Shown: positions 53,983 through 62,664 of the stretch, piece by piece
Numbering within the stretch: position 1 is the stretch's first letter
Layout of the letters: every line of letters begins with the position of its first letter
Assembly (NCBI GenBank): GCA_045616125.1
Contig: JAZLGC010000060.1
Span: forward strand, 17,894 to 81,893
DNA: 64,000 nt
Reading direction: 5' to 3'
DNA from: Treponema_I sp045616125
GTDB taxonomy: Bacteria > Spirochaetota > Spirochaetia > Treponematales > Treponemataceae
Made by a program: the position numbers and the translations under genes
Notes under the pieces: model-generated
Database searches by the model: none
The model's input: only the letters and a program-made list of their open reading frames with translations
What the model was told of the DNA's origin: nothing

Positions 53983-56121
53983 ATGCCAGTTTGGGAAAAA
54001 AAACAGGTAGCTCCGGAATTAGTAAAGGAACTTTCCGGAAGATATAGTATTGATAACCTTACCGCCAGCATTCTTGCACGCCGGGGACTGACCCAGGGAC
54101 AAGATCTGCTGTATTTTTTAGAAGACGACAAACGGTACCTTCATAATCCATTTCTTTTTTCAACCATGGAAGATGCCGTTGACCGTATTCTTGATGCAAA
54201 GGAAGAAGGCGAAAAAGTTTTGATTTTTGGTGACCGGGATGTTGATGGAGTTACCAGTACCGCCCTTCTGTACAGTTACCTTCAGGAACTGGGTATGGAT
54301 GTTGAATACCGGGTGCCGAAAGGTGATGAAGCCTATGGATTATCAAAAGAAGCAGTAGATGATTTTGCCGCAAAGTACGGCACCCTGATTATCACCGTTG
54401 ACTGCGGTATCAGCAATCATGAAGAAATAGCCTATGCTCAGGAAAAAAACATCGATGTTATCGTAACAGACCATCATAATCCTCAGGGGGATCTGCCAGA
54501 CGGTACCATTATTGTTAACCCGAAGGTGCCGGAATGCAATTATCCCTTTAAGGATATCTCCGGCTGTGCTGTTGCTTACAAACTTGTCAGTGCATTGCGG
54601 TTTGCCCAGTCGGACTTGTACAAGCAGGAAATCTGCCTGCTGAACGTGCGGCCCATTAACGAAGGCATCACCATTGAATGCCTTAAAACACAGAACCTGG
54701 TAATTAAGGAACGTTTTTCAGAAAGCTACATTGACGGCCTTATGTCTATCCAGAATACCCGCCTCATGCCATTTCTGCGGGGCCAGCAAATTTTTGTCTG
54801 GGATGCAGGCGTACAGCAGAAGATGCTGACAAAGGCATTCGGCACCGGTGTTGAATTCAATGTCCTTGACCTTCGCCCTCAGGCTGCTTCCATCATGCCT
54901 TCACTGGCAGATCTTTCCTTACTGCGCCTTAAGGCAATGTCCCGCATAGCCTTATACAATGATTCTGGACTGGAATCATCTGAAATTGATGCCTTTTTCA
55001 ATATCTTTGTAACCTTCATTCAGAAAAAGACCACTACACCAAACAGTGCATTAAAAGACGATCTGGACCTGCAGCTGGTAGCTCTTGCTGCCCTTGCAGA
55101 CATTATGCCCATGAAAAACGAAAACCGTATTCTGGTCCGTCAGGGTGTTGCATCCATTAACCGGGGAACCATCAGACCAGGCCTTATGGAAATCTGCAAT
55201 AAACAGGGGCTTTTAGGTAAGCGCATCAGAGCAACAGACTTAAGCTGGTCCATTACGCCAGTTCTAAACAGCGCCGGCCGTCTTGGAGAACCGGATGCAG
55301 CATTGAATCTGCTCATTGAAAAAGATCCCGGCGTGCGGGAACAACTTGCCTGCCGCATTATGGAAATGAACCGTACAAGAAAAGATCTGGGTACCGAAGC
55401 GCAAGCCATTGCAGATCATGCGGCTTGGGAAAGTCTCTCCCAGTACAGCAACAATCTGGCTGTTGTTGTTGATAAGCGCATCAACCGGGGCGTAACCGGC
55501 ATTGTTGCAAACCGTATTGCGCAGACTCTGAAAGTACCTGCCATGGTCATTACCTACACCAGTGAAACCGAAGCCGCCGGCTCTATCAGAAGTGCCCGTG
55601 GGTATGACGTGTGCAGTTTGTTGAATGCCAACGGTGATCTTTTTATCCACCACGGCGGCCACGATTTTGCCGGAGGATTTGGTATAGAAGCTTCAAAAAT
55701 TCCGGAACTGCTGAAGCGGCTGGCTCTTTTTGCCCCTGCCATTGAATTTCCGGAAGCAGCAGACAAACCCATTGCTATTGACGCAGAATTGCCTGAACAG
55801 TATCTGACCCAGGATCTGCTGAAAGTGGTAGACCGGTTTGAACCCTATGGACCAGAAAATCCGCAGCTTACGTTCTTAAGCAGAAACCTGCCGTTGATGC
55901 AGGCTGATGTCATCGGTAAAGTTGAAAAAGTACATCTGAAACTGACTTTCAACTGTGGCCGCAATAAATGGCCGGCTTTGTGGTGGAACAGCAGTGAACA
56001 CCTGAAACGCGATTTTGATGTGCGTGACCGTCTTGATGTGGTATACCAGATTACCCGAAATACATTCAACGGCATTGAAACACCGCAGATGGAAGTAACT
56101 ACTGCAGAAAAATCAAAATAA
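53983..56121 (+). CDS. recJ: Single-stranded-DNA-specific exonuclease RecJ
   Basis: 712 residues. DHH phosphoesterase: motif I FGDRDVDGVTSTALLYSYL, motif II VDCGISNHEE, motif III VTDHHNPQGDLP, further ISGCAVAYKL; DHHA1 domain with HHGGHDFAGGFGIEAS; OB-like C-terminus (LKLTFNCGRNKWPALWWN). Degrades ssDNA 5' to 3' in recombination and repair. A segment of about 150 residues between motif IV and the DHHA1 part (around 220-370) is longer than in E. coli. Starts 2 nt after deoA. Confidence 0.94.
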   Translation: MPVWEKKQVAPELVKELSGRYSIDNLTASILARRGLTQGQDLLYFLEDDKRYLHNPFLFSTMEDAVDRILDAKEEGEKVLIFGDRDVDGVTSTALLYSYLQELGMDVEYRVPKGDEAYGLSKEAVDDFAAKYGTLIITVDCGISNHEEIAYAQEKNIDVIVTDHHNPQGDLPDGTIIVNPKVPECNYPFKDISGCAVAYKLVSALRFAQSDLYKQEICLLNVRPINEGITIECLKTQNLVIKERFSESYIDGLMSIQNTRLMPFLRGQQIFVWDAGVQQKMLTKAFGTGVEFNVLDLRPQAASIMPSLADLSLLRLKAMSRIALYNDSGLESSEIDAFFNIFVTFIQKKTTTPNSALKDDLDLQLVALAALADIMPMKNENRILVRQGVASINRGTIRPGLMEICNKQGLLGKRIRATDLSWSITPVLNSAGRLGEPDAALNLLIEKDPGVREQLACRIMEMNRTRKDLGTEAQAIADHAAWESLSQYSNNLAVVVDKRINRGVTGIVANRIAQTLKVPAMVITYTSETEAAGSIRSARGYDVCSLLNANGDLFIHHGGHDFAGGFGIEASKIPELLKRLALFAPAIEFPEAADKPIAIDAELPEQYLTQDLLKVVDRFEPYGPENPQLTFLSRNLPLMQADVIGKVEKVHLKLTFNCGRNKWPALWWNSSEHLKRDFDVRDRLDVVYQITRNTFNGIETPQMEVTTAEKSK

Positions 56122-56160
56122 TTTTCCCGGAAAATTCTAAAGTCTGCCGATATTTAAACC

Positions 56161-57123
56161 ATGCGTAAAAATACCGGCAGATTATATACCTTTATTTTCT
56201 TTATCAGCATTCTCCTTATTACAGGCTGTCTTGCAAAAGATTCACCAGTTTCTGATTCTGAATATAGTTTTCAGGTAGAGTACAGTCAGACCATCTGTCC
56301 GGGAGACCCGGTATTTATTTCACTATCCTGTTCAGATTATTTCTGCGATATTTTCCGGGAAGCTACCGTCACCCTGTATCAGCTTGTTGATGATACGCAG
56401 AAAAAAGTGCATCAGGAGCAACTTATCACCGTTCGGCAGAATCCACCGGTACTGTTTGCAGAAATGCCTACCAGCACTTGGGCAGTTCCTGGAGAATACC
56501 TGTTGGAAGTTACCTGTAACCGGGATACCGATGATAACCAGAATTTCATTCTTCCGGTTACCATGGATTCAAAAGAATTTGTCAGCGAGACCTTGTATCT
56601 TAATGCCCAGAATACAGCGATAAAAACTGATAATTCAAAGGCACGGAATACCCAGATAGATACATTGAACGAAATTCTGTTTACCTCTAACCCAAATGCC
56701 ATATATTACGACGGAACCTTTATTGAACCGTGTGAATCACGCCGATATACCAGCTTCTTTGGGGACCGCCGGGTGTATCAGTACAATACGGGAGCAAAAT
56801 CCACCAGTCTTCATTATGGCGTTGATTACGGCGTTCCGGTTGGAACTGATGTGTGGGCATGTGGAGCTGGAAAGGTTGTTATGGCAGAAAACAGAATCAG
56901 TACCGGCTGGTCTGTTGTGATAGAACACCTGCCCGGCCTGTACAGCCTGTATTATCATATGGACAGTCTGAGTGTGGAACCAGGTCAGATGGTAAAAAAA
57001 GGGGAAGAAATCGGGAAGTCGGGATGTACTGGGCTTGCAACGGGACCTCACCTGCACTGGGAGGTCCGTCTTGCAGCAGAGGCCGTTAATCCCCACTTCT
57101 TTGTTGAAAACCAGCTTTTTTGA
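56161..57123 (+). CDS. M23 (LytM-type) peptidase lipoprotein
   Basis: 320 residues. Lipoprotein signal ending FFISILLITGC; an Ig-like N-terminal region (about 30-165); LytM/M23 domain (about 205-318) with HYGVDYGVPVGTDVWACGAG (HxxxD) and ATGPHLHWEVRL (HxH), the zinc ligands of active enzymes. Likely cleaves peptidoglycan cross-bridges in the periplasm. It lies 39 bp after recJ and may be co-transcribed. Two dispersed palindromes separate it from convergent carB. Confidence 0.9.
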   Translation: MRKNTGRLYTFIFFISILLITGCLAKDSPVSDSEYSFQVEYSQTICPGDPVFISLSCSDYFCDIFREATVTLYQLVDDTQKKVHQEQLITVRQNPPVLFAEMPTSTWAVPGEYLLEVTCNRDTDDNQNFILPVTMDSKEFVSETLYLNAQNTAIKTDNSKARNTQIDTLNEILFTSNPNAIYYDGTFIEPCESRRYTSFFGDRRVYQYNTGAKSTSLHYGVDYGVPVGTDVWACGAGKVVMAENRISTGWSVVIEHLPGLYSLYYHMDSLSVEPGQMVKKGEEIGKSGCTGLATGPHLHWEVRLAAEAVNPHFFVENQLF

Positions 57124-57127
57124 TGTC

Positions 57128-57174
57128 ATGCTGAACTTGATTCAGCATTCGAGATCCCGAAACAAGTTCGGGAT
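57128..57174. repeat. Two dispersed palindromes between convergent M23 peptidase and carB genes
   Basis: ATGCTGAA…TTCAGCAT (57128-57148) and ATCCCGAA…TTCGGGAT (57154-57174), perfect 8-bp arms with 5-nt loops, both members of the intergenic family. They fill the gap and may act as a bidirectional terminator or mRNA-end stabiliser. Confidence 0.8.
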
Positions 57175-57185
57175 GACACTATTTC

Positions 57186-60100
57186 TTACTGAATCTCAGC
57201 GTGGAAGTCCTGTAAACTTTTTACGCCACCTTTGCCTTGTTTGCGGGCTTCAAGGCCCAGAACTGCAGCGTTGGCAGCAGCAATGGTAGTAATGTATGGA
57301 ACCTTGTACTTAAGGGCAGCCTTACGGATAGCTTCTTCGTCCTGAACAACACCGCGACGTACAGACGGAGTGTTGATACACAGACAAACTTCCTTGTTCA
57401 GGATTACATCCAGAACATTGGGCCGACCTTCATGCAGCTTGTTCACCTTTTCACAAGGAATACCGTTATCAGCAAAATACTTTGCCGTACCTTCAGTAGC
57501 AATGATATCAAATCCCAGTTCGTTCAGTTTCTTTCCTACAAAGATAATCTGGTCTGCCAGGTTAACCTTATCAGAAAGAGAAACCAGAACCTTTTTCTTT
57601 TCACCGTCTTTTGGAGCGGCAGGCAGTTCTGAACCGGCACCTTCCTGGCTCTTGTAGAATGCCAGAGGATAGATATTTGAAAGTCCCAGAACTTCACCGG
57701 TTGAACGCATTTCAGGTCCCAATACCGGGTCAACATTCGGGAACTTGTTGAATGGGAACACCGCTTCTTTAACACCGTAGTGCTTAAAGTGCTTTTCTTT
57801 CAGGTTCAGGTCAGCAAGACTTTCTCCCAGCATCAGGCGGGTTGCCAGACGTGCCATCTGAGTATTACAAACTTTTGATACCAATGGAACGGTGCGGCTG
57901 GCACGTGGGTTAGCTTCAATTACGTAAACCTTTCCGTCTTCAATGGCATACTGCATGTTCATCAGACCGCAAACATGAAGGCTCTGGGCAATTTTTTTGG
58001 TATATTCCTTAATGGTTTCCAGATTTTCAGCAGGAATACCTACCGGTGGAATAACACAGGCAGAGTCACCAGAGTGGATACCGGCAAGCTCGATATGTTC
58101 CATTACAGAAGGAATGAATACTTCTTTTCCGTCTGACAGTGCATCACTTTCGCATTCAGTAGCATTGTGCAGAAAGCGGTCAATAAGCAGCGGACGGTCA
58201 GGAGTAACGCCTACAGCTTTTTCTACGTATTCAGCAAGCATTTTTTCGTCGTAGATAACTTCCATACCACGTCCACCCAGAACGAAAGAAGGACGAATCA
58301 TGATAGGATAGCCGATGGAATCAGCGGCAGCTTTAGCTTCTGAGAAGTTAATAGCCATGGCGCTTTCCGGCATTGGAATTTCCAGTTTTTCCATCATTTT
58401 GCGGAACAGGTCACGGTCTTCTGCAATATCAATTGAATCAATTGACGTACCCAGAATCTTTACGCCGTTTTCCTGCAGTTCACGGGCAATGTTCAGCGGA
58501 GTCTGTCCACCAAACTGAACGATAACACCGGCTGGTTTTTCTTTTTCGTAAATCTGCAGAACATCTTCGGTGGTAACCGGTTCAAAGTACAGCTTGTCAG
58601 AAGTATCGTAGTCGGTAGATACGGTTTCCGGGTTACAGTTAACCAGAATGGTTTCGTATCCCATTTCTTTCAGCTGCATGGCGGCATGACAACAGCAGTA
58701 GTCAAATTCGATACCCTGCCCGATTCTGTTTGGACCACCACCCAGAATCATGATCTTCTTTTTGTTGTCAGAAGCAGGAGCTTTATCTACATCGTTATAG
58801 GTAGAGTAATAATAGTTGGCATTTTCAACACCAGAAACTGGAACAGCCAGCCAGCCTTCTTTAATTCCCAGTTCATTGCGTTTAGCACGGATTTCTTTTT
58901 CGCGGATACCTAAGATTTTTGCAATGTATTTATCGCTGAATCCTTCTTTTTTAGCCTGACGCAGCAGGTCATCAGATGGCATCTGTCCTGGAGTCTGAAG
59001 CATTTTTTCTTCAGTTTCTACCAGTTCCTTCATTTCCTGCAGCCATTCCTTTTTAACAAAGGTCAATTCATTCAGGGTATCAAGGGAAACACCTTTGCGG
59101 ATTGCTTCGTACAGCAGGAACCAGCGTTCTGAACTGGCAGTTTTCAGCATTTCACACAGTTCTTCACCAGTTTTTTTGTTGAAATCTTTGGCAAAACCAA
59201 GACCAGCACGGCCGTTTTCAAGACCACGGATAGCTTTCTGGAAGGTTTCCTTGAAAGTTTTACCGATAGCCATAACTTCACCAACGGCTTTCATCTGGGT
59301 TCCCAGGCTGTCTTCTACACCGCGGAATTTTTCAAATGCCCAGCGGGCAAACTTCAGTACTACATAGTCTCCGTCCGGAGCACCACCGGCAGTGTATTTA
59401 TCGAGAGTTCCATCACGCCAGTAAGGAATTTCGTCCAGAGTCATACCGGAAGCAAGTTTTGCAGAAACCAGAGCGATAGGGAAACCGGTAGCTTTGGAAG
59501 CAAGAGCCGATGAACGTGAGGTACGTGGGTTAATTTCGATGATGACAACTTCACCGGTTTTGGGGTTATGAGCAAACTGAACGTTGGTTCCACCGATTAC
59601 ACCGATTGATTCAACGATTTTGAATGCATCCTTAACCAGACGGTCTTCCAGTTCTTTATCGATGGTCATGAAAGGAGCGGCACAGAAAGAGTCACCGGTA
59701 TGAACACCAACAGCATCGATATTCTCAATGGTACAGATGGCAATCATCTGGTTTTTGCTGTCGCGTACAACTTCAACTTCCAGTTCTTCCCAACCGAGAA
59801 TTGACTGCTCAATAAGACACTGATGGGTAAGAGAAAGATCAAGACCATTGGTTACGATGGTACGCAGTTCTTCCATGTTGTAACAGAAACCGCCGCCGGC
59901 ACCACCCATGGTATAGGCAGGACGTACTACAATAGGGAATCCGATTTCAGTTGCGATTTTTTCAGCTTCTTCTACGGTGTAACAGATGTCAGATGCAGGG
60001 GTCTTGATTCCCAGTTTCTGCATGGTTTCTTTAAAGATTTCGCGGTCTTCGCCACGTTCAATGGCATCAAGATTAACACCGATTACCTGAATGCCGTATT

Positions 60101-60428
60101 TATCAAGAATACCGGCTTTGTTCAGTTCCTGTGCCAGGTTCAGACCAGTCTGGCCACCCAGGTTAGGCAGCAGTGCATCAGGACGTTCCTTTTCGATAAT
60201 CTGAGTAAGACGTTCCAGATTCAGTGGTTCAATGTAGGTTGCATCTGCCATTACTGGATCAGTCATGATGGTTGCCGGGTTTGAGTTAACCAGAACAATC
60301 TGGTATCCCTGTTCCCGCAGTGCCTTACATGCCTGGGTTCCTGAATAGTCAAATTCGCAGGCCTGACCGATAACAATAGGACCAGAACCAATAATCAGAA
60401 CTTTGTGGATGTCTTTTCTTGTAGCCAT
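57186..60428 (-). CDS. carB: Carbamoyl-phosphate synthase large subunit
   Basis: 1,080 residues, usual length. Two ATP-grasp halves: MATRKDIHKVLIIGSGPIVI and GQACEFDYSGTQACKALREQ, then LGGGPNRIGQGIEFDYCCCH; ends with the MGS-like allosteric domain (NTPSVRRGVVQDEEAIRKAA). Makes carbamoyl phosphate from ammonia (delivered by CarA), bicarbonate and two ATP for pyrimidines and arginine. GGGAG lies 7 nt upstream. carA is not adjacent. A promoter with 10-bp direct repeats precedes it. Confidence 0.97.
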   Translation of the reverse strand: MATRKDIHKVLIIGSGPIVIGQACEFDYSGTQACKALREQGYQIVLVNSNPATIMTDPVMADATYIEPLNLERLTQIIEKERPDALLPNLGGQTGLNLAQELNKAGILDKYGIQVIGVNLDAIERGEDREIFKETMQKLGIKTPASDICYTVEEAEKIATEIGFPIVVRPAYTMGGAGGGFCYNMEELRTIVTNGLDLSLTHQCLIEQSILGWEELEVEVVRDSKNQMIAICTIENIDAVGVHTGDSFCAAPFMTIDKELEDRLVKDAFKIVESIGVIGGTNVQFAHNPKTGEVVIIEINPRTSRSSALASKATGFPIALVSAKLASGMTLDEIPYWRDGTLDKYTAGGAPDGDYVVLKFARWAFEKFRGVEDSLGTQMKAVGEVMAIGKTFKETFQKAIRGLENGRAGLGFAKDFNKKTGEELCEMLKTASSERWFLLYEAIRKGVSLDTLNELTFVKKEWLQEMKELVETEEKMLQTPGQMPSDDLLRQAKKEGFSDKYIAKILGIREKEIRAKRNELGIKEGWLAVPVSGVENANYYYSTYNDVDKAPASDNKKKIMILGGGPNRIGQGIEFDYCCCHAAMQLKEMGYETILVNCNPETVSTDYDTSDKLYFEPVTTEDVLQIYEKEKPAGVIVQFGGQTPLNIARELQENGVKILGTSIDSIDIAEDRDLFRKMMEKLEIPMPESAMAINFSEAKAAADSIGYPIMIRPSFVLGGRGMEVIYDEKMLAEYVEKAVGVTPDRPLLIDRFLHNATECESDALSDGKEVFIPSVMEHIELAGIHSGDSACVIPPVGIPAENLETIKEYTKKIAQSLHVCGLMNMQYAIEDGKVYVIEANPRASRTVPLVSKVCNTQMARLATRLMLGESLADLNLKEKHFKHYGVKEAVFPFNKFPNVDPVLGPEMRSTGEVLGLSNIYPLAFYKSQEGAGSELPAAPKDGEKKKVLVSLSDKVNLADQIIFVGKKLNELGFDIIATEGTAKYFADNGIPCEKVNKLHEGRPNVLDVILNKEVCLCINTPSVRRGVVQDEEAIRKAALKYKVPYITTIAAANAAVLGLEARKQGKGGVKSLQDFHAEIQ

Positions 60429-60446
60429 ATGTGTACTCCCTTAAAC

Positions 60447-60476
60447 ATAGTGTTCAACTAAAAACTTAGTGTTCAA
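60447..60476 (-). promoter_or_regulatory. carB promoter overlapping a 10-bp direct repeat
   Basis: On the minus strand TTGAAC (60476-60471), 18 bp, CACTAT (60452-60447). The decamer TTGAACACTA occurs twice (60476-60467 and 60457-60448), 19 bp apart, covering the -35 and the spacer/-10. The repeat could be an operator. Confidence 0.45.
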
Positions 60477-60491
60477 TTACCCCAAATGGTT

Positions 60492-60526
60492 AAAAAAAAA
60501 CTGAACCCCAAAAAAGGATTCAGTTT
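60492..60526 (-). terminator. Intrinsic terminator upstream of carB
   Basis: On the minus strand aaactgaa / ttcagttt form an 8-bp stem with a 13-nt loop, followed by nine T residues. It ends the small transcript beginning near 60623 and may also stop read-through from the zinc operon. Confidence 0.8.
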
Positions 60527-60618
60527 TGAAAATCAAAAGAAATAATAGAAATAGAACAACCAATCGCGGTTACTGTAATCAGAGATGTGTGATTTCCGTA
60601 TACGTTGAAGTCAGTCAT
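60520..60618 (-). CDS. 32-residue small hydrophobic protein or leader peptide
   Basis: ATG 60618 to TGA 60520-60522; peptide begins MTDFNVYGNHTSLI, continues TVTAIGCSISIISF and ends DFQN. The middle is a possible short membrane segment. A TTGCAT-17-TAGTAT promoter ends 11 nt upstream, and the stop codon lies inside the left arm of an intrinsic terminator, so it is a complete mini-gene. No Shine-Dalgarno; the predicted 5' leader is only about 5 nt. It could be a small membrane protein, an attenuation leader for carB, or a chance frame in a small RNA of about 130 nt. Confidence 0.5.
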   Translation of the reverse strand: MTDFNVYGNHTSLITVTAIGCSISIISFDFQN

Positions 60619-60629
60619 TCTGAGACCTT

Positions 60630-60658
60630 ATACTACAAAATCGATTCCATTTATGCAA
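60630..60658 (-). promoter_or_regulatory. Promoter of the small gene/RNA upstream of carB
   Basis: On the minus strand TTGCAT (60658-60653), 17 bp, TAGTAT (60635-60630). It overlaps the last codons of the zinc-operon lipoprotein gene. Confidence 0.55.
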
Positions 60659-61148
60659 GTAGCAAAGTATCCGCAATAAACTCAAAATAATCCAGTCCAT
60701 CAATCACAAAATAGTTCAAAGTGCACGTTACCGTAATTTCTTCGTCCATGGCCGGAAAATCCTCAGGGAAATTCATGTCAGAAGGTGGTACAAAATCTAA
60801 ACCTGTAGGACAGCACCCGGTAGCATCCCAGACCAATACTGAAAAATAACGGTTTTCTTCATACACTGATGTGTGAAAATTTCCGGAAACTTTGAACCGT
60901 TTTCCGTTATATTTTTCTGGATTAACCTGAACATCAAAAAATAATGACGAAAGCATGTTGTAATTCATTTTTGACCAGTCATAGTCAATTTTATCATTTA
61001 TCAAGGCAGAAGAAGTTTCCACCGCATTCACTGGTTCTTCTTTATCTTGAATACTCTGCACTTTCCCACTTTTTTTGCAGGAAACAAAAATATCTGCCAC
61101 CAGCAAAACCAAACTAATCAAAACAATCTTTTTCATATTATTCCTCAT
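60651..61148 (-). CDS. Lipoprotein linked to the zinc transporter
   Basis: About 165 residues. Lipoprotein signal MKKIVLISLVLLVADIFVSC; the mature domain looks like an OB-type beta barrel (YNGKRFKVSGNFHTSVYEEN, FSVLVWDATGCCPTGLDFV, EEITVTCTLNYFVIDG). The Cys pair in ATGCCPTG could bind metal. Two starts are possible: ATG 61148 (GGAGG 5 nt upstream) or ATG 61136 (GAGG 6 nt upstream). Last gene of the zinc operon; a role in zinc sensing or transfer is inferred from position. Confidence 0.8.
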   Translation of the reverse strand: MRNNMKKIVLISLVLLVADIFVSCKKSGKVQSIQDKEEPVNAVETSSALINDKIDYDWSKMNYNMLSSLFFDVQVNPEKYNGKRFKVSGNFHTSVYEENRYFSVLVWDATGCCPTGLDFVPPSDMNFPEDFPAMDEEITVTCTLNYFVIDGLDYFEFIADTLLLA

Positions 61149-61168
61149 ATAAACCTCCATCGCCTGCA

Positions 61169-62011
61169 TCATCTTTTAAAACAAGAAATAAGTTTGCAAA
61201 TTCCAAAACACACAATATCCATCACAACAATGGTTGAACCAACGGGCGTACCCGCAATTATAGAAATTAAAATTCCTAAGGCTGCCCCAATCATAGAAAA
61301 TACACTTGCAAAAACAGTAACCTGCTTATAGCTTTTAAAAACAAGCATAGAAGAAATTGCCGGAAAAATAATCAGGGCAGTAATCAAAAGTGAGCCGACA
61401 AGGTTCATTGCAAGAACAATAATCACTGCAATGACCGTTGCCATCACAATATTCAAAAGTTTGGTTCTTGTTCCGCTGGCAAAAGCAAATTCTTCATCAA
61501 AAGTGATGGCAAAAATCCGGTTATAAAAAATCACATAAAACAGAAGTACAAGAAGCGAAAAAACTACAGAAAAAATAACATCGGCTTTTGTAAGAGTTAA
61601 AATCAAAGTTGATCCAAAAAGGGTGCTGCAGACATCGCCAGAAAGATTTGCAGGTGGCGAAAAAATATTCATTATCAGATACCCAACGGCAAGAGATCCT
61701 ACCGAAATCATTGCAACGCTGGCATCCCCTTTAACTTTTGAGTTTTCTTTAGCACACAAAATGACAATTGCACACAGAATTGTAACAGGCAGCACAAACC
61801 AGGTATCGTTTGCAATTTTAAAAACCGAAGCCAGTGCAATTGCACCAAAAGCCGTATGAGAAAGCCCGTCCCCAATATACGAAAATCTTTTAAGAACAAG
61901 GGTTACTCCAAGCAAAGACGATGACAGTGCAATCATAATTCCTGCAATAAATGCGTAGCGCACAAAGGGAAACGAAAAATACATTGCAAGATTCTCTAAT
62001 AATTCACTCAT
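61169..62011 (-). CDS. znuB: Zinc/manganese ABC transporter permease (ZnuB/TroC family)
   Basis: 280 residues, about 8 membrane helices, ABC-3 family: PFVRYAFIAGIMIALSSSLL…GVTLVLKRFSYIGDGLSHTA and FGAIALASVFKI at the N-terminus; the central DEEFAFASGTRTKLLNIVMA; LLITALIIFPAISSMLVF. Its start overlaps the ATPase stop by 4 nt. Zinc is the likelier substrate because of the His-rich binding protein and the CobW-like gene. Confidence 0.92.
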   Translation of the reverse strand: MSELLENLAMYFSFPFVRYAFIAGIMIALSSSLLGVTLVLKRFSYIGDGLSHTAFGAIALASVFKIANDTWFVLPVTILCAIVILCAKENSKVKGDASVAMISVGSLAVGYLIMNIFSPPANLSGDVCSTLFGSTLILTLTKADVIFSVVFSLLVLLFYVIFYNRIFAITFDEEFAFASGTRTKLLNIVMATVIAVIIVLAMNLVGSLLITALIIFPAISSMLVFKSYKQVTVFASVFSMIGAALGILISIIAGTPVGSTIVVMDIVCFGICKLISCFKR

Positions 62012-62652
62012 TTTACTATCTCCCAGGTTTTACCCAGTTTAAGAATCTTACTGCCATATTTAAGGGCGGCTTCCAGATCATGACTGATGGTAATAATGGT
62101 TATTCCCTCTTTGTTCAGCTTTTCAAGAAGGTTGTACATAATTTCTGTAACATCAGAATCAAAACCTTTTGCAGGCTCATCCAAAATTAAAACAGATCGG
62201 GCAGCACACAAAGTTCTTGCAAGCAGAACCCGCTGCTGCTGCCCGCCGGAAAGCTCTTTGAAGCATCTGTCTTTGTAGGAACTCATTCCAAGTTTTTCAA
62301 GATTGGTACAGGCAATTTCATCATCTGCTTTTTTATAAAAAGGCCACCACCCTAAAGTTGCCTGACATCCTGAAAGAACAATTTCTTTTACCGTAGCAGG
62401 AAAACTTTTTTGAATGTCCGTCTGTTGAGGCAAAAAACCAATTTTCTTCTTGTTCCAGTCAGCACCATATTCCACTTCGCCCGAAACTGGTCTTAAAAAC
62501 CCAAGAATCGTTTTCAGCAAAGTAGATTTTCCGCTGCCGTTTTCTCCAATAATGAAAAAATAGTCGCCCTTTTCCACCGAAAAATTCATATTTTCCTGTA
62601 CAGCATTTGAGCCATACCCTACAGAAATATTTCTACACTCCAATAGAGCCAT
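62008..62652 (-). CDS. znuC: Zinc/manganese ABC transporter ATP-binding protein
   Basis: 214 residues. Walker A GENGSGKSTLLKTILG, Q-loop IGFLPQQTDIQ, signature LSGGQQQRVLLARTL, Walker B VLILDEPAKGFD, switch His in ITISHDLEAALK. Couples ATP hydrolysis to metal import through the adjacent permease. It lies 12 nt behind the binding-protein gene and overlaps the permease gene. Confidence 0.93.
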   Translation of the reverse strand: MALLECRNISVGYGSNAVQENMNFSVEKGDYFFIIGENGSGKSTLLKTILGFLRPVSGEVEYGADWNKKKIGFLPQQTDIQKSFPATVKEIVLSGCQATLGWWPFYKKADDEIACTNLEKLGMSSYKDRCFKELSGGQQQRVLLARTLCAARSVLILDEPAKGFDSDVTEIMYNLLEKLNKEGITIITISHDLEAALKYGSKILKLGKTWEIVK

Positions 62653-62664
62653 TCTTACCCTCTT

